From contig NZ_BMZM01000003.1 of NCBI RefSeq assembly GCF_014652795.1, positions 620,001 through 684,000 of the forward strand: a DNA stretch of 64,000 bases. Direction: 5' to 3'. The stretch comes from Kushneria pakistanensis. Lineage in GTDB: Bacteria; Pseudomonadota; Gammaproteobacteria; Pseudomonadales; Halomonadaceae. The notes under the pieces are model-generated. The model ran no database searches, was not told the origin of the DNA, and was given only the letters and a program-made list of their open reading frames with translations. Every line of letters begins with the position of its first letter. Within the stretch, counting starts at the first letter, position 1. Below are positions 1 through 9,300 of this stretch, in pieces. Both the position numbers and the translations under genes were made by a program.

Positions 1-1158
1 TTTGATTCCGATGTCTATCAGGATGCCAGTTCGCCGGTCACGGTGGCACTGGGACAGGACATCGGCGGCAACCCGGTCGTGGCCAATCTGAACAAGATGC
101 CGCACCTGCTGGTGGCCGGTACTACCGGCTCGGGTAAATCGGTGGGCGTCAACGCCATGCTGATCTCAATGCTTTTGAAGGCCACGCCTGACGAAGTGCG
201 CATGATCATGGTCGATCCCAAGATGCTGGAGCTGTCAGTGTATGACGGCATTCCTCATCTGCTGGCCCCGGTCGTGACCGACATGAAGGAAGCGGCCAAC
301 GCCCTGCGCTGGTGCGTGGCGGAGATGGAGCGTCGCTACAAGCTGATGGCGGCCATGGGCGTGCGTAACCTGGCCGGCTTCAATGCACGTATCGATGAAG
401 CCTCCGCCGCCGGCGCCCAGATTGCCGACCCGCTATGGGAGCCGCAGCCCTGGGAGATGCATGAGCAGCCGCCAGTGCTCGAAAAGCTGCCCTATATCGT
501 GGTGGTGATTGATGAGTTTGCCGACATGTTCATGATCGTGGGCAAAAAGGTTGAAGAGCTGATTGCCCGTATTGCCCAGAAGGCGCGTGCGGCCGGCATT
601 CACCTGATTCTGGCCACACAGCGTCCCTCGGTGGATGTGGTGACCGGCCTGATCAAGGCCAACATCCCGACGCGCATGGCCTTTCAGGTCTCCTCGCGCA
701 TCGATTCACGCACGATTCTGGATCAGGGCGGTGCCGAACATCTGCTCGGGCATGGTGACATGCTCTATCTGCCCGCCGGTGCCGGTATCCCGATGCGCGT
801 GCACGGCGCCTTTGTAGACGATGATGAGGTGCATCGCGTGGTCGATGACTGGAAGCGTCGCGGTGAACCCGAGTATATCGATGAAATTCTCTCCGGCGGC
901 GTGTCGGCCGATGCCCTGGCAGGACTTGAAGCCGAGGGAGAGGGTAGCGACGATCCGGAGCAGGACGCGCTTTACGATGAAGCAGTGGCCTACGTGACCG
1001 AATCACGTCGCGCATCGATCTCTTCGGTCCAGCGACGTTTCAAGATTGGCTACAATCGCGCCGCCCGACTCGTCGAGGCCATGGAAATGGCCGGCGTGGT
1101 GTCCTCCATGGGCAGTAACGGCGCCAGAGAGGTGCTGGCCTCGCCGCCGGCACACTGA
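1..1158 (+). CDS. ftsK: DNA translocase FtsK, C-terminal part (5' end cut by window)
   Basis: This is the motor and DNA-reading end of FtsK, the septum-anchored hexameric ATPase that pumps chromosome ends through the closing septum and activates XerCD at dif. The reading frame is open from base 1 ([20 protein letters not shown]), so the membrane domain and linker lie upstream of the window. Visible motifs are Walker A (GTTGSGKS, about bases 118-141), Walker B ([10 protein letters not shown], near base 500) and the motor-domain ATQRPS motif near base 620. A winged-helix gamma domain that reads KOPS sites ends the protein ([19 protein letters not shown]). The order ftsK-lolA-rarA is conserved in gammaproteobacteria. 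Identification is secure; only the start is missing. Confidence 0.97.
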   Translation, partial: FDSDVYQDASSPVTVALGQDIGGNPVVANLNKMPHLLVAGTTGSGKSVGVNAMLISMLLKATPDEVRMIMVDPKMLELSVYDGIPHLLAPVVTDMKEAANALRWCVAEMERRYKLMAAMGVRNLAGFNARIDEASAAGAQIADPLWEPQPWEMHEQPPVLEKLPYIVVVIDEFADMFMIVGKKVEELIARIAQKARAAGIHLILATQRPSVDVVTGLIKANIPTRMAFQVSSRIDSRTILDQGGAEHLLGHGDMLYLPAGAGIPMRVHGAFVDDDEVHRVVDDWKRRGEPEYIDEILSGGVSADALAGLEAEGEGSDDPEQDALYDEAVAYVTESRRASISSVQRRFKIGYNRAARLVEAMEMAGVVSSMGSNGAREVLASPPAH

Positions 1159-1167
1159 CGGCACTGT

Positions 1168-1193
1168 CTCGCTGAATCTTAAGTTTCAGCGAG
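1168..1193 (+). terminator. Hairpin after ftsK, no U-tract
   Basis: A perfect 9-bp inverted repeat (CTCGCTGAA / TTCAGCGAG) with an 8-base loop starts 9 bases after the ftsK stop. No run of T follows it, so it may stabilise the mRNA end or attenuate read-through into lolA rather than act as an intrinsic terminator. Confidence 0.4.
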
Positions 1194-1273
1194 GCGGATG
1201 ATAGAACCTGCCGCCCGGTGGCAGGTCAAAGGGACACCACGGCACGCTCTGCCAACAAGGACAGGATGTTTTG

Positions 1274-1936
1274 ATGACACTGATGACTCATGGCCGTAAA
1301 AGCCTCGCCCGTACACTGGGTCTGACCGGCGCTGCTCTCATGGCGGCCTGCATGACACTGCCGGCCCAGGCGGCCTCCAGCGATGCCGAACGACTGACGT
1401 CACTGCTGCAACCGCTCAAGACCTATTCGGCCGATTTCAATCAGCAGGTCGCCAGCGGTGGCGGCAGCCTGCAGGATGCCAGCGGCCATATGTGGCTCTC
1501 GCGTCCCGGGCGCTTCAACTGGGAAGTCTCCGACCCCTATCGCCAGACCGTGGTCTCCGACGGGCAAAAGGTTTATCTCTATGACCCCGATCTCGAGCAG
1601 GTGAGCATTCGCCCGCTGGATCAGCGCGTGACCCATACGCCGGCACTGCTGCTCTCCGGTCAGGCCAGCGAACTGACCGAGAACTACAATGTGTCGCGTC
1701 GCCAGCAGGGGACCACCGAGTTCTTTGCGCTCTCACCGCGCTCCAATGACATCCTGTTCGAATCGCTGGAGCTGGTGTTCAACAATGAGCGACTTTCGGG
1801 CATCGATCTGACCGATGGCACCGGCCAGCGTACGGAAATCTCGTTTCGCAATATCGAGGTCAATCCCGATATCAGCGCCTCGCAGTTTCAGTTCGAGATC
1901 CCTGAAGGGGCTGACGTGATGCGCGAAGGCAACTGA
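1274..1936 (+). CDS. lolA: Outer-membrane lipoprotein carrier protein LolA
   Basis: LolA is the periplasmic chaperone that takes lipoproteins from the LolCDE exporter and hands them to LolB in the outer membrane. The 220-residue product has a Sec signal peptide with a hydrophobic core about residues 14-30 and a likely cut after AQA. The mature part has the family pattern: YSADFNQQV near the start, then GHMWLSRPGRFNWEVSDPYRQTVVSD and the GQKVYLYDPDLEQV strand. An ATG at 1274 sits 8 bases after an AGG, which is better spaced than the TTG one codon earlier. It lies between ftsK and rarA, the usual context. Confidence 0.95.
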   Translation: MTLMTHGRKSLARTLGLTGAALMAACMTLPAQAASSDAERLTSLLQPLKTYSADFNQQVASGGGSLQDASGHMWLSRPGRFNWEVSDPYRQTVVSDGQKVYLYDPDLEQVSIRPLDQRVTHTPALLLSGQASELTENYNVSRRQQGTTEFFALSPRSNDILFESLELVFNNERLSGIDLTDGTGQRTEISFRNIEVNPDISASQFQFEIPEGADVMREGN

Positions 1937-1993
1937 TTGATATCGCGTTATCTGCCATGATGAGGGCATGACCCGCAAGGAGGTGCCTTCCTC

Positions 1994-3343
1994 ATGAGTG
2001 ACCTGTTTGATCGTGACGCGCCGCCCGGGCAACCCCTGGCGGCGCGTCTGCGTCCGGCCCGGCTTGAAGACTATATCGGCCAGTCACATCTGCTGGGGCC
2101 GGATCGCCCTTTGACGCGTGCGCTGGCGCGCGATCAGCTTTATTCGATGATCCTGTGGGGGCCGCCCGGGGTGGGCAAGACTACCCTGGCACGCCTGATT
2201 GCCGGCTATACCCGGTCACACTTTGCCACGCTCTCGGCCGTGTCGGCAGGCGTCAAGGAGATTCGCGCTGCCGCCTTTGAAGCGCAGCAGCGCGGTCAGA
2301 GCGGGCAGCGTACACTGCTGTTCGTCGATGAGGTGCATCGCTTCAACAAGGCGCAGCAGGATGCCTTTCTGCCCTGGGTTGAAGAGGGCGTGTTCACGTT
2401 TGTCGGCGCCACCACCGAAAATCCTTCCTTTGAGCTCAACAATGCACTGCTCTCGCGGGCGCGCGTTCATGTACTCAAGCCCTTGAGTGTGGAAGAGCTG
2501 CGCCAGGTGATTGACCGGGCGCTGATCGAGCCTGCCGGTCTGGGCGACGCCGGTATCGAGGCACCAGACAGCGTGCGTGATCTTCTGGCGCAGGCCGCTG
2601 ATGGTGATGCGCGTCGGGCGCTCAATCTGCTGGAGATCGCCGCCGACATGGCCGAGGCCGGGCGTGACGGCGAGGCGCCGACGCTATCGCAGGCCGTCAT
2701 CGAGGAGGTGCTGGGGGAGAGCACTCGGCGTCTCGACCGCGGCGGCGATCTCTTTTATGACCAGGTTTCAGCGCTGCACAAGTCGGTGCGCGGCAGTGCG
2801 CCGGATGCCGCCCTCTACTGGTACTGTCGCATGCTCGATGGCGGCGCGGACCCGCTCTACATTGCCCGTCGTGTAGTCCGCATGGCCAGCGAGGAAATCG
2901 GCAATGCCGACCCCCGGGCGCTGCGTCTGGCGCTTGATGGCTGGGAGGTGCAGGAGCGTCTGGGCAGTCCGGAAGGCGAGCTTGCCGTGGCCCAGGCCAT
3001 TCTCTATATCGCCAGTGCCCCGAAAAGCAACGCCGCCTATGTCGCCTATAACCAGGCGCGAGCGCATGTGGCGTCCACGCCCGGGCATGATGTTCCGGTC
3101 CACCTGCGCAATGCGCCAACCTCCCTGATGAAATCGCTGGGCCATGGACATGAGTATCGCTATGCCCATGATGAGCCTCATGCCTACGCGGCCGGTGAAA
3201 CCTACTTTCCCGAACCGCTTGAAGGAACGCGTTACTACCGGCCGGTCGATCGCGGGCTGGAAAAACGCATCGCCGAAAAGCTTGACTGGCTGGAAGGGCT
3301 TGATCAGGCTGCGACGCATCGACGCAGCGGCGAATCATCATGA
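1994..3343 (+). CDS. rarA: Replication-associated recombination protein A (RarA/MgsA AAA+ ATPase)
   Basis: RarA is a clamp-loader-like AAA+ ATPase that acts at stalled replication forks and interacts with SSB. The 449-residue length is normal. Walker A (GPPGVGKT) is at about residues 56-63 and Walker B (DEVH) at 112-115. The sensor-like [20 protein letters not shown] stretch follows, then the C-terminal tetramerisation half ([22 protein letters not shown]). Translation is set by a very strong Shine-Dalgarno sequence, AAGGAGGT, ten bases before the ATG. It closes the conserved ftsK-lolA-rarA block. Confidence 0.96.
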   Translation: MSDLFDRDAPPGQPLAARLRPARLEDYIGQSHLLGPDRPLTRALARDQLYSMILWGPPGVGKTTLARLIAGYTRSHFATLSAVSAGVKEIRAAAFEAQQRGQSGQRTLLFVDEVHRFNKAQQDAFLPWVEEGVFTFVGATTENPSFELNNALLSRARVHVLKPLSVEELRQVIDRALIEPAGLGDAGIEAPDSVRDLLAQAADGDARRALNLLEIAADMAEAGRDGEAPTLSQAVIEEVLGESTRRLDRGGDLFYDQVSALHKSVRGSAPDAALYWYCRMLDGGADPLYIARRVVRMASEEIGNADPRALRLALDGWEVQERLGSPEGELAVAQAILYIASAPKSNAAYVAYNQARAHVASTPGHDVPVHLRNAPTSLMKSLGHGHEYRYAHDEPHAYAAGETYFPEPLEGTRYYRPVDRGLEKRIAEKLDWLEGLDQAATHRRSGESS

Positions 3344-3537
3344 GAAAGTATTAACGTTCGAGGGGCGTCATCTCATGCCCGTCATGGCGGGATCGAGGCC
3401 GGGGCGGGCGCCGGCGCAGGTGGTCAGGCTGTGGCGGGTATTAAATTTTCTGAACCCTGTATGCGACCAAAGTAAGTGGCAGGTGCTCTCAAAAAGCACA
3501 AGACTGGTAGCTCGTCAAATTTGCCGGAGACGCCGCC

Positions 3538-4089
3538 ATGCTCAAGTTGACCCAGCTTCGCCAGGACCATGCGCATATGGCACGACTGCTTCATGTACTG
3601 TCGCTGCAGCATCGTTATCTTGTGACCGGAGAGCGCCCCAGCTTTCGTCTGATGCGTGAAGCCTGTGATTACATCATGGACTACATGGATGACTACATCG
3701 TGCCGCTGGAAACGCTTTGCGGCAATCGCCTGACCGAGCGCGGGGCGCATACCGGTCAGGAAATCTGTGAGCTGGCCGGTGAGTATCATGAACTCAAGCA
3801 GCGCCTGAGGCATCTGGCCGACGATCTCGATAATATCCTGATGGATGCCATCATGCCCATGACGCTGTTTGGTGAGCGCCTCAAGGCCTATCTGGACGCG
3901 CATCGCCATGTGCTGCGCATGGAGCGTGAGCATCTGTTTCCGCTGCTTGATGCCAGCCTCAATGAAGAGGAGTACGTTGAGTTGCGTGATGCGCTGCCGC
4001 TGCAGGCACGTACGCAGCTGATGCGTCTGCAACAGGAATATCCGGACCTCTATGCGGAGTTTCGTGAGGTTCGTCCGGCGGTGGCCTGA
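3538..4089 (+). CDS. Hemerythrin-like helical-bundle protein with incomplete metal site
   Basis: The 183-residue product resembles the bacterial hemerythrin HHE family, four-helix bundles that bind a di-iron centre and sense or carry oxygen or NO. Visible elements are the opening LRQDHAHMARLL (H11), EYHELKQRL (H84) and HRHVLRMEREHLFP (H124, E129/E131). The hallmark second-helix motif HHPKE reads IVPLE (residues 54-58), so two expected histidines are I54 and V55 while E58 remains. It may therefore bind one metal, bind differently, or be structural. It has no membrane segments or signal peptide. It stands alone, followed by a strong terminator. The fold call is good; iron binding is doubtful. 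Confidence 0.75.
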   Translation: MLKLTQLRQDHAHMARLLHVLSLQHRYLVTGERPSFRLMREACDYIMDYMDDYIVPLETLCGNRLTERGAHTGQEICELAGEYHELKQRLRHLADDLDNILMDAIMPMTLFGERLKAYLDAHRHVLRMEREHLFPLLDASLNEEEYVELRDALPLQARTQLMRLQQEYPDLYAEFREVRPAVA

Positions 4090-4130
4090 GTGCACATCCG
4101 GCATCCCCGGCAGATGACAGTACAAACATG

Positions 4131-4165
4131 AGCGGGGCGGCATTCACATGCCGCCCCGCTTTTTC
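4131..4165 (+). terminator. Rho-independent terminator after the hemerythrin-like gene
   Basis: A GC-rich stem, AGCGGGGCGGCAT / ATGCCGCCCCGCT, with a short loop is followed by TTTTT. It lies between the + strand hemerythrin-like gene and the converging - strand DsrE-like gene and would mainly end the former. Confidence 0.88.
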
Positions 4166-4202
4166 ATGCCAGCATCTTTATGACAGTGCCGGACAGTAGG
4201 AA

Positions 4203-4787
4203 CTACAGACGCTCGTAGGCGTAACCTTCATTGCCATAAATGGCCAGTGTGCTGAGCGCTGAAGGCGTAATGTCGATCTCTTCATTGACCTCGTCATCAG
4301 CGATTTTCCAGTGGTTGAGCACCTGCCCGCATACTCGGACATGAACGCCGGCTTCCTTCAGGGCACTGACCAGCGCCACGTTGGGGTTTTCGATTCCGAA
4401 CCACTTTTCATAAACGCTGGAAGTCACGACACTGCGGGTCGCGTCACCGTGGATGATGGCCACAAAATCCAGGTGCTCCAGCGGTACGCCGGCCTCGGCA
4501 AAGACATTGACCGCGCGTGCCACGCGCATCAAACCGGGATTGATGGTACGTGGATCATCGCTGCCACTGACCACATCAAAGATGACATGGTAATGCTTGC
4601 TGGGGTCAGGCACATCGACCGTGTCATGACGCTCGGCGATGCCGCCAAATTTCTCTATGGCCGGATAGCGTACATGATCAAGGCCTGTTGCCGGCTTGCG
4701 AGGAATGGCGGCAGCAAAGAGCACCATAAGCACGGCTGCGAACACGAGTGCCGCCAGCATCCAGTACCGCTTGAGAAGAGTCAGCAT
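4203..4787 (-). CDS. Membrane-anchored DsrE-family protein
   Basis: The 194-residue protein has an N-terminal hydrophobic segment (about residues 8-27) with a positively charged front, consistent with a signal anchor or uncleaved signal. The rest matches the DsrE/DsrF-like fold (YHVIFDVVSG, NVFAEAGVPLEHLDFVAIIHGDAT, VALVSALKEAGVHVRVCGQVL, GNEGYAYERL). C153 is at the place where DsrE-type sulfur-transfer proteins carry the active cysteine. Cytoplasmic relatives move sulfur in tRNA thiolation or sulfur oxidation. An envelope location suggests a different or unknown role. No other sulfur-relay gene is adjacent. Confidence 0.8.
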   Translation of the reverse strand: MLTLLKRYWMLAALVFAAVLMVLFAAAIPRKPATGLDHVRYPAIEKFGGIAERHDTVDVPDPSKHYHVIFDVVSGSDDPRTINPGLMRVARAVNVFAEAGVPLEHLDFVAIIHGDATRSVVTSSVYEKWFGIENPNVALVSALKEAGVHVRVCGQVLNHWKIADDEVNEEIDITPSALSTLAIYGNEGYAYERL

Positions 4788-5031
4788 GTAGGGTCCCTGA
4801 AACGAGAAAAGTGATGTCCGTATGGAGAGGTTACCTGGTGGCGTAACGTTCGAGGTATAGCCGACAGGGCGTCAGGAGTCTATAGCATGCGTCATGACGC
4901 CACCATGTCACGATGGTGCAAGGTCGCGGCAGGCGCCATCAGGACTTGAGCTGCGATGGGCAGGCGCTACACTGGCGGCCTTTTCAATCATGCCCGTTAT
5001 CGTTCGTGACGGCCGGATCAGGTATTTCACA

Positions 5032-6165
5032 TTGAGCGTACCCGTCGTTAATCCCGACCAGTACTCTGCGCAGCTTGAGGCCAAGCGTCAGCGCATCATC
5101 GATCAGTTCGCCCGTTTCAGGGCGCCGACACTTGAGGTCTTTGCCTCCCCGGCCAGCCATTACCGCATGCGCTGTGAGTTTCGCCTGTGGCATGAGGGCG
5201 ATGATCTCTTTCATGCCATGTTTGATGCCGACCCCAGTACGCGTGATGGCAAGAAGACGGTGCGAATGGATCAGTACCCGGTCGCGAGTCGGCGTATCAA
5301 TGCGCTGATGACGCAACTGCTTGATGCCATCCGGGACAGTCATGTGCTGCGTCATCGTCTTTTTCAGGTCGAATATCTCACCACCCGGCAGGGTGAGGCG
5401 CTGGTCACGCTGGTCTATCATCGAAAGCTTGATGATGCCTGGGAGCAGGCCGCCCGTGCGCTCGAGAAGACACTTGATGCCGCCATCATTGGCCGGTCGC
5501 GCAAGCAGCGTCTGGTGCTGACGCGTGAATCGGTCACCGAGCATCTCAACGTGGCCGGGCGCGTGTTCAGCTATCAGCAGGTCGAAAACAGCTTCACCCA
5601 GCCCAACGCCGACATTGCGGAAAGCATGCTCAACTGGGCGCGCGAAGTGACACAGGGCGAAGAGGGCCAGCGCCGTGAGACCGATCTGGTCGAGCTTTAC
5701 TGTGGCAACGGCAATTTCACGATCGCCCTGGCAGACAATTTTCGTCGCGTGGTGGCCACCGAGATTTCGCGCACGTCGGTGGCCTCGGCCCAGCACAACC
5801 TGGCACTCAACGGCATCGACAACGTACACGTGGCACGCATGTCGAGCGAGGAATTTGCCCAGGCGCTGTCAGGTGAGAAAACGGGGCGGCGTGTCAGTGA
5901 CATGCAGCTTGAAACCCATGACTTCTCGACCGTGCTGGTCGATCCGCCGCGGGCGGGGCTGGACGCGCAAAGCTGCGAACAGATCGCCCGCTTCGATGAC
6001 ATCGTCTACATCTCCTGCAACCCGGATACGCTTGAAACCAATCTCGAGCAGCTGGGGCGTACCCACGAGATTCATCGCTTTGCGCTCTTTGATCAGTTTC
6101 CCTATACCCATCACTGTGAGTGCGGTGTGCTGTTGAAGCGTCGTCAGATGCCAAGCGGCGTCTGA
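5032..6165 (+). CDS. trmA: tRNA (uracil-5-)-methyltransferase TrmA
   Basis: TrmA uses SAM to make ribothymidine at position 54 of tRNAs (and U341 of tmRNA). Family signatures are SHYRMRCEFRLWHEGDDL near the N-terminus, QVENSFTQPNA, the SAM site LVELYCGNGNFTIALA, VDPPRAGLD, the catalytic cysteine in YISCNPDTLETN, and the closing FDQFPYTHHCECGVLLKR. The open frame begins at 4894, but homology with E. coli TrmA begins around NPDQYSAQLEAKRQR. A TTG at 5032 sits 9 bases after ATCAGG and is the favoured start (377 residues). An ATG at 4990 is the alternative. The product call is very sure; the start is moderately sure. Confidence 0.95.
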   Translation: MSVPVVNPDQYSAQLEAKRQRIIDQFARFRAPTLEVFASPASHYRMRCEFRLWHEGDDLFHAMFDADPSTRDGKKTVRMDQYPVASRRINALMTQLLDAIRDSHVLRHRLFQVEYLTTRQGEALVTLVYHRKLDDAWEQAARALEKTLDAAIIGRSRKQRLVLTRESVTEHLNVAGRVFSYQQVENSFTQPNADIAESMLNWAREVTQGEEGQRRETDLVELYCGNGNFTIALADNFRRVVATEISRTSVASAQHNLALNGIDNVHVARMSSEEFAQALSGEKTGRRVSDMQLETHDFSTVLVDPPRAGLDAQSCEQIARFDDIVYISCNPDTLETNLEQLGRTHEIHRFALFDQFPYTHHCECGVLLKRRQMPSGV

Positions 6166-6365
6166 TATCGACAGCACGCTTGCGTTGCGGCGCTTTTCCC
6201 CATGCCATGCCGATAGAAGCATTGAAGCCGGCGTGCCCATGCCTGATGGTCATGGGGCATGATGAAAATGCGCATACAGTAGGGATAAAGCGTTGACTGA
6301 ACTAGGATGTCACTGTGGTCATCCCATCAGGATGCGTAGGCATTTGCGGTACGCGAGGAGAATCG

Positions 6366-9300
6366 ATGCAGAGTACAGTGCCGGATAACAAGGAAGACTT
6401 TTTCAAAGCGCTCGAGACGCTGCTGGACGAGCGTCTGGCGCCCGAGCAAGCGCGCGATATCAGCGCCTTTGCGCGTCACTATTACGCGGCGGCCAGCCAT
6501 GAGGATCTGCGCGAGCGCCATTTTGAAGATCTTTATGGCGCCACGCTGTCCACCTGGTTTTTCCTGCAGCAGCGTGAAAGGGCAGATCGTCCTCGGGTGC
6601 GCGTGTTCAATCCCGAATACGAGGAGCATGGCTGGCAGACGACCCATACCGTTGTCGAAGTGCTCAGTCCGGACATGTCGTTTCTCGTCGACTCGGTGCG
6701 CATCGAGCTCAATCGTTGCGGGTTTACCGTTCACTCTATCCTCAACTCGGTGATTGCCACCGAGCGCGATGATGATCAGAAACTGATTCGCTTTACCCCG
6801 CCGCGCGCCTCTGATGCGCCCTCGACCCGTGAGTCGATCATCTATATCGAGATCGATCGACACTCCGACCCCGCCATGCTCAATGAACTCAGGGACAACA
6901 TCCTTGATGTGTTGACCGATGTGCGTGCTGCCGTGGGCGATTTCGAGGCCATGCGTGATCAGGCGCGCGCCGCACTGGAGGAAATGCGTTCGCGTCAGCC
7001 CCAGAATGCGGCCTCACGCGATGTTGATGAAGCCCGCGACTTTCTGGCATGGCTTCTGGATGATCACTTTACCTTTCTGGGCTTTGAAGAGTACGTGCTG
7101 GAAGACCGGGACGGCCATCCCCAGCTGGTGCGCTCGAACGACAGCGAGCTTGGGGTGCTGAAACTCGATACCCCGCGATACAGCGAAGAGCCTCAGCAGT
7201 TCAGCGCAGATGCCGAGGAAGCGGGGGAATATGTTCTGATTCCCGAGCTGATTTCCTTTGCCAAGAGCGCCTGGCCATCGCGCATTCACCGTCCCAGTTA
7301 CCCGGACTACATCATTGTCGAGCGTCACAATGAAAAGGGCGAGGTGATCGGTGAGCGGCGTTTTCTGGGGCTCTATACGCTGTCGGTCTACAACGAACGC
7401 CCGGTCAACATCCCGGTGCTGCGTCGCAAGATCGATGCTGTCATCAGCACCTCGGGCGTTGATCCGGCCGGGCACAACGGCAAGCAGCTTCAGCAGATTC
7501 TGGAAGTCTATCCGCGCGATGAGCTGTTCCAGATGGGGACAGACGACCTGTGTCGTACGGCGCTGGGCATTCTGAGCATGCGTGAGCGTCGCCGCGTGCG
7601 GCTCTTTATTCGCGAGGATCGTTCAGGACGCTTCTATTCCTGTCTGGTGTATGTCCCGCGTGACGTGTTCTCGACCGATCTGCGACTGCGTATTCAGAAC
7701 ATGCTCTGTGAAGAGCTCGATGCCAGTTTTGGCGATTTCAATACCTATCTTTCCGAGTCGGTACTGGCGCGCATTCAACTGGTCCTGCGCTTTAATCGCG
7801 ATACGCCGGTCACCTACGACAATCGCGCACTGGAGCAGAAGGTCATTGCCATTGCCCGCGGCTGGCGTGACGATCTGCACGACGCGCTGGTGGAAGGCTA
7901 TGGCGAAGAGCCTGCCAATCGATTGATGGAGCGCTACCGCGACGCCTTCCCGAGCAGCTACCGGGAAGACTTCACGGCACGGACCGCCATCTACGATATC
8001 GGCCACATGGAAAGTCTGGACGATGCAAGCGCAATCGGCCTGAGCCTTTATCGTCAGGCGGAGCATGAAAGCGACGTCAATCTGAAGCTCTTTCATCGCA
8101 ACCGACCGGTGCCGCTGTCCGATGTGCTGCCGATGCTGGAACACATGGGACTGCGAGTCATCAGCGAACGGCCCTATGAGATCGAACGCACCGATAATGT
8201 GCTCTGGATTCACGACTTCAATCTGGAGACCTCCGGGCGTGAGCCGGTCGATCTGCACGGCATGCGGGACAACTTCATCGATGCCTTCAAGCGTATCTGG
8301 TCAGGTGCCGCCGAGAGTGACAGCTTTAACCGCCTGATCACGTCAGCGAAGCTGGACTGGCGCGAGGTGGCGATGCTGCGGGCCTATGCGCGCTATCTCA
8401 AGCAGGTGCGCTTTGGCCTGTCACAGGACTATATCGCCACGGCGCTGACCCAGCATGCCGGAATCACCCGTGAACTGGTGGCCCTGTTTCGACACCGGTT
8501 TGATCCGCAGGCCTCACGTGATGACAGCGAGGCCAAAAGGATTCGTGAGCGTATCGAGGCCTGGCTGGAAGAGGTCACCAGCCTCAACGATGATCAGCTG
8601 ATTCGCCGCTATATGGAGCTGATTGACGCCACGCTGCGCACCAACTATTTCCAGCCGGCGGCCGATGGCGGCCCCAGGTCCTATATCTCCTTCAAGCTGG
8701 CGCCGCGTCAGATCAGCGATGTGCCACGCCCGCGTCCGCTGTATGAAATCTTTGTCTACTCGCCGCGCATGGAAGGGGTGCATCTGCGTACCACCAATAT
8801 TGCACGTGGTGGCATGCGCTGGTCCGATCGCTTCGAGGATTTTCGTACCGAAATTCTGGGGCTGGTCAAGGCGCAGCATGTGAAGAACTCGGTCATCGTG
8901 CCCAGCGGTGCCAAGGGTGGCTTTATCTGCAAGCAGGCGCCGGTCGGTGGCAGTCGCGAAGAGATCCAGAAGGAGGGCATTGCCTGCTATCAGATTTTGA
9001 TTCGTGGCATGCTCGATATCACCGATAACCTGATCGACAAACAGGTCGTACCGCCCGAGCATGTTGTGCGTCATGACGGGGACGACCCCTATCTGGTGGT
9101 GGCCGCCGACAAGGGCACGGCTACCTTCTCCGATATCGCCAACGCGCTGGCACAGGAATACAACTTCTGGCTGGGTGATGCCTTCGCTTCCGGCGGCAAG
9201 CACGGCTATGACCACAAGGCCATGGCGATCACTGCGCGCGGCGCCTGGGAGGCGGTCAAGCGTCACTTCCGCGAGCTGGGGCTCAATACCCAGAAGGATC

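Noticed and set aside
2697-3341. Long frame opposite rarA
   Set aside because: It is an antisense shadow created by high G+C codon bias, with no ribosome-binding site or family features.
4894-5031. 46-residue extension of TrmA
   Set aside because: It has no similarity to TrmA and a better-placed start exists at 5032.
4984-5829. 281-residue frame opposite trmA
   Set aside because: It lies entirely within the strongly supported trmA gene and shows no domain.
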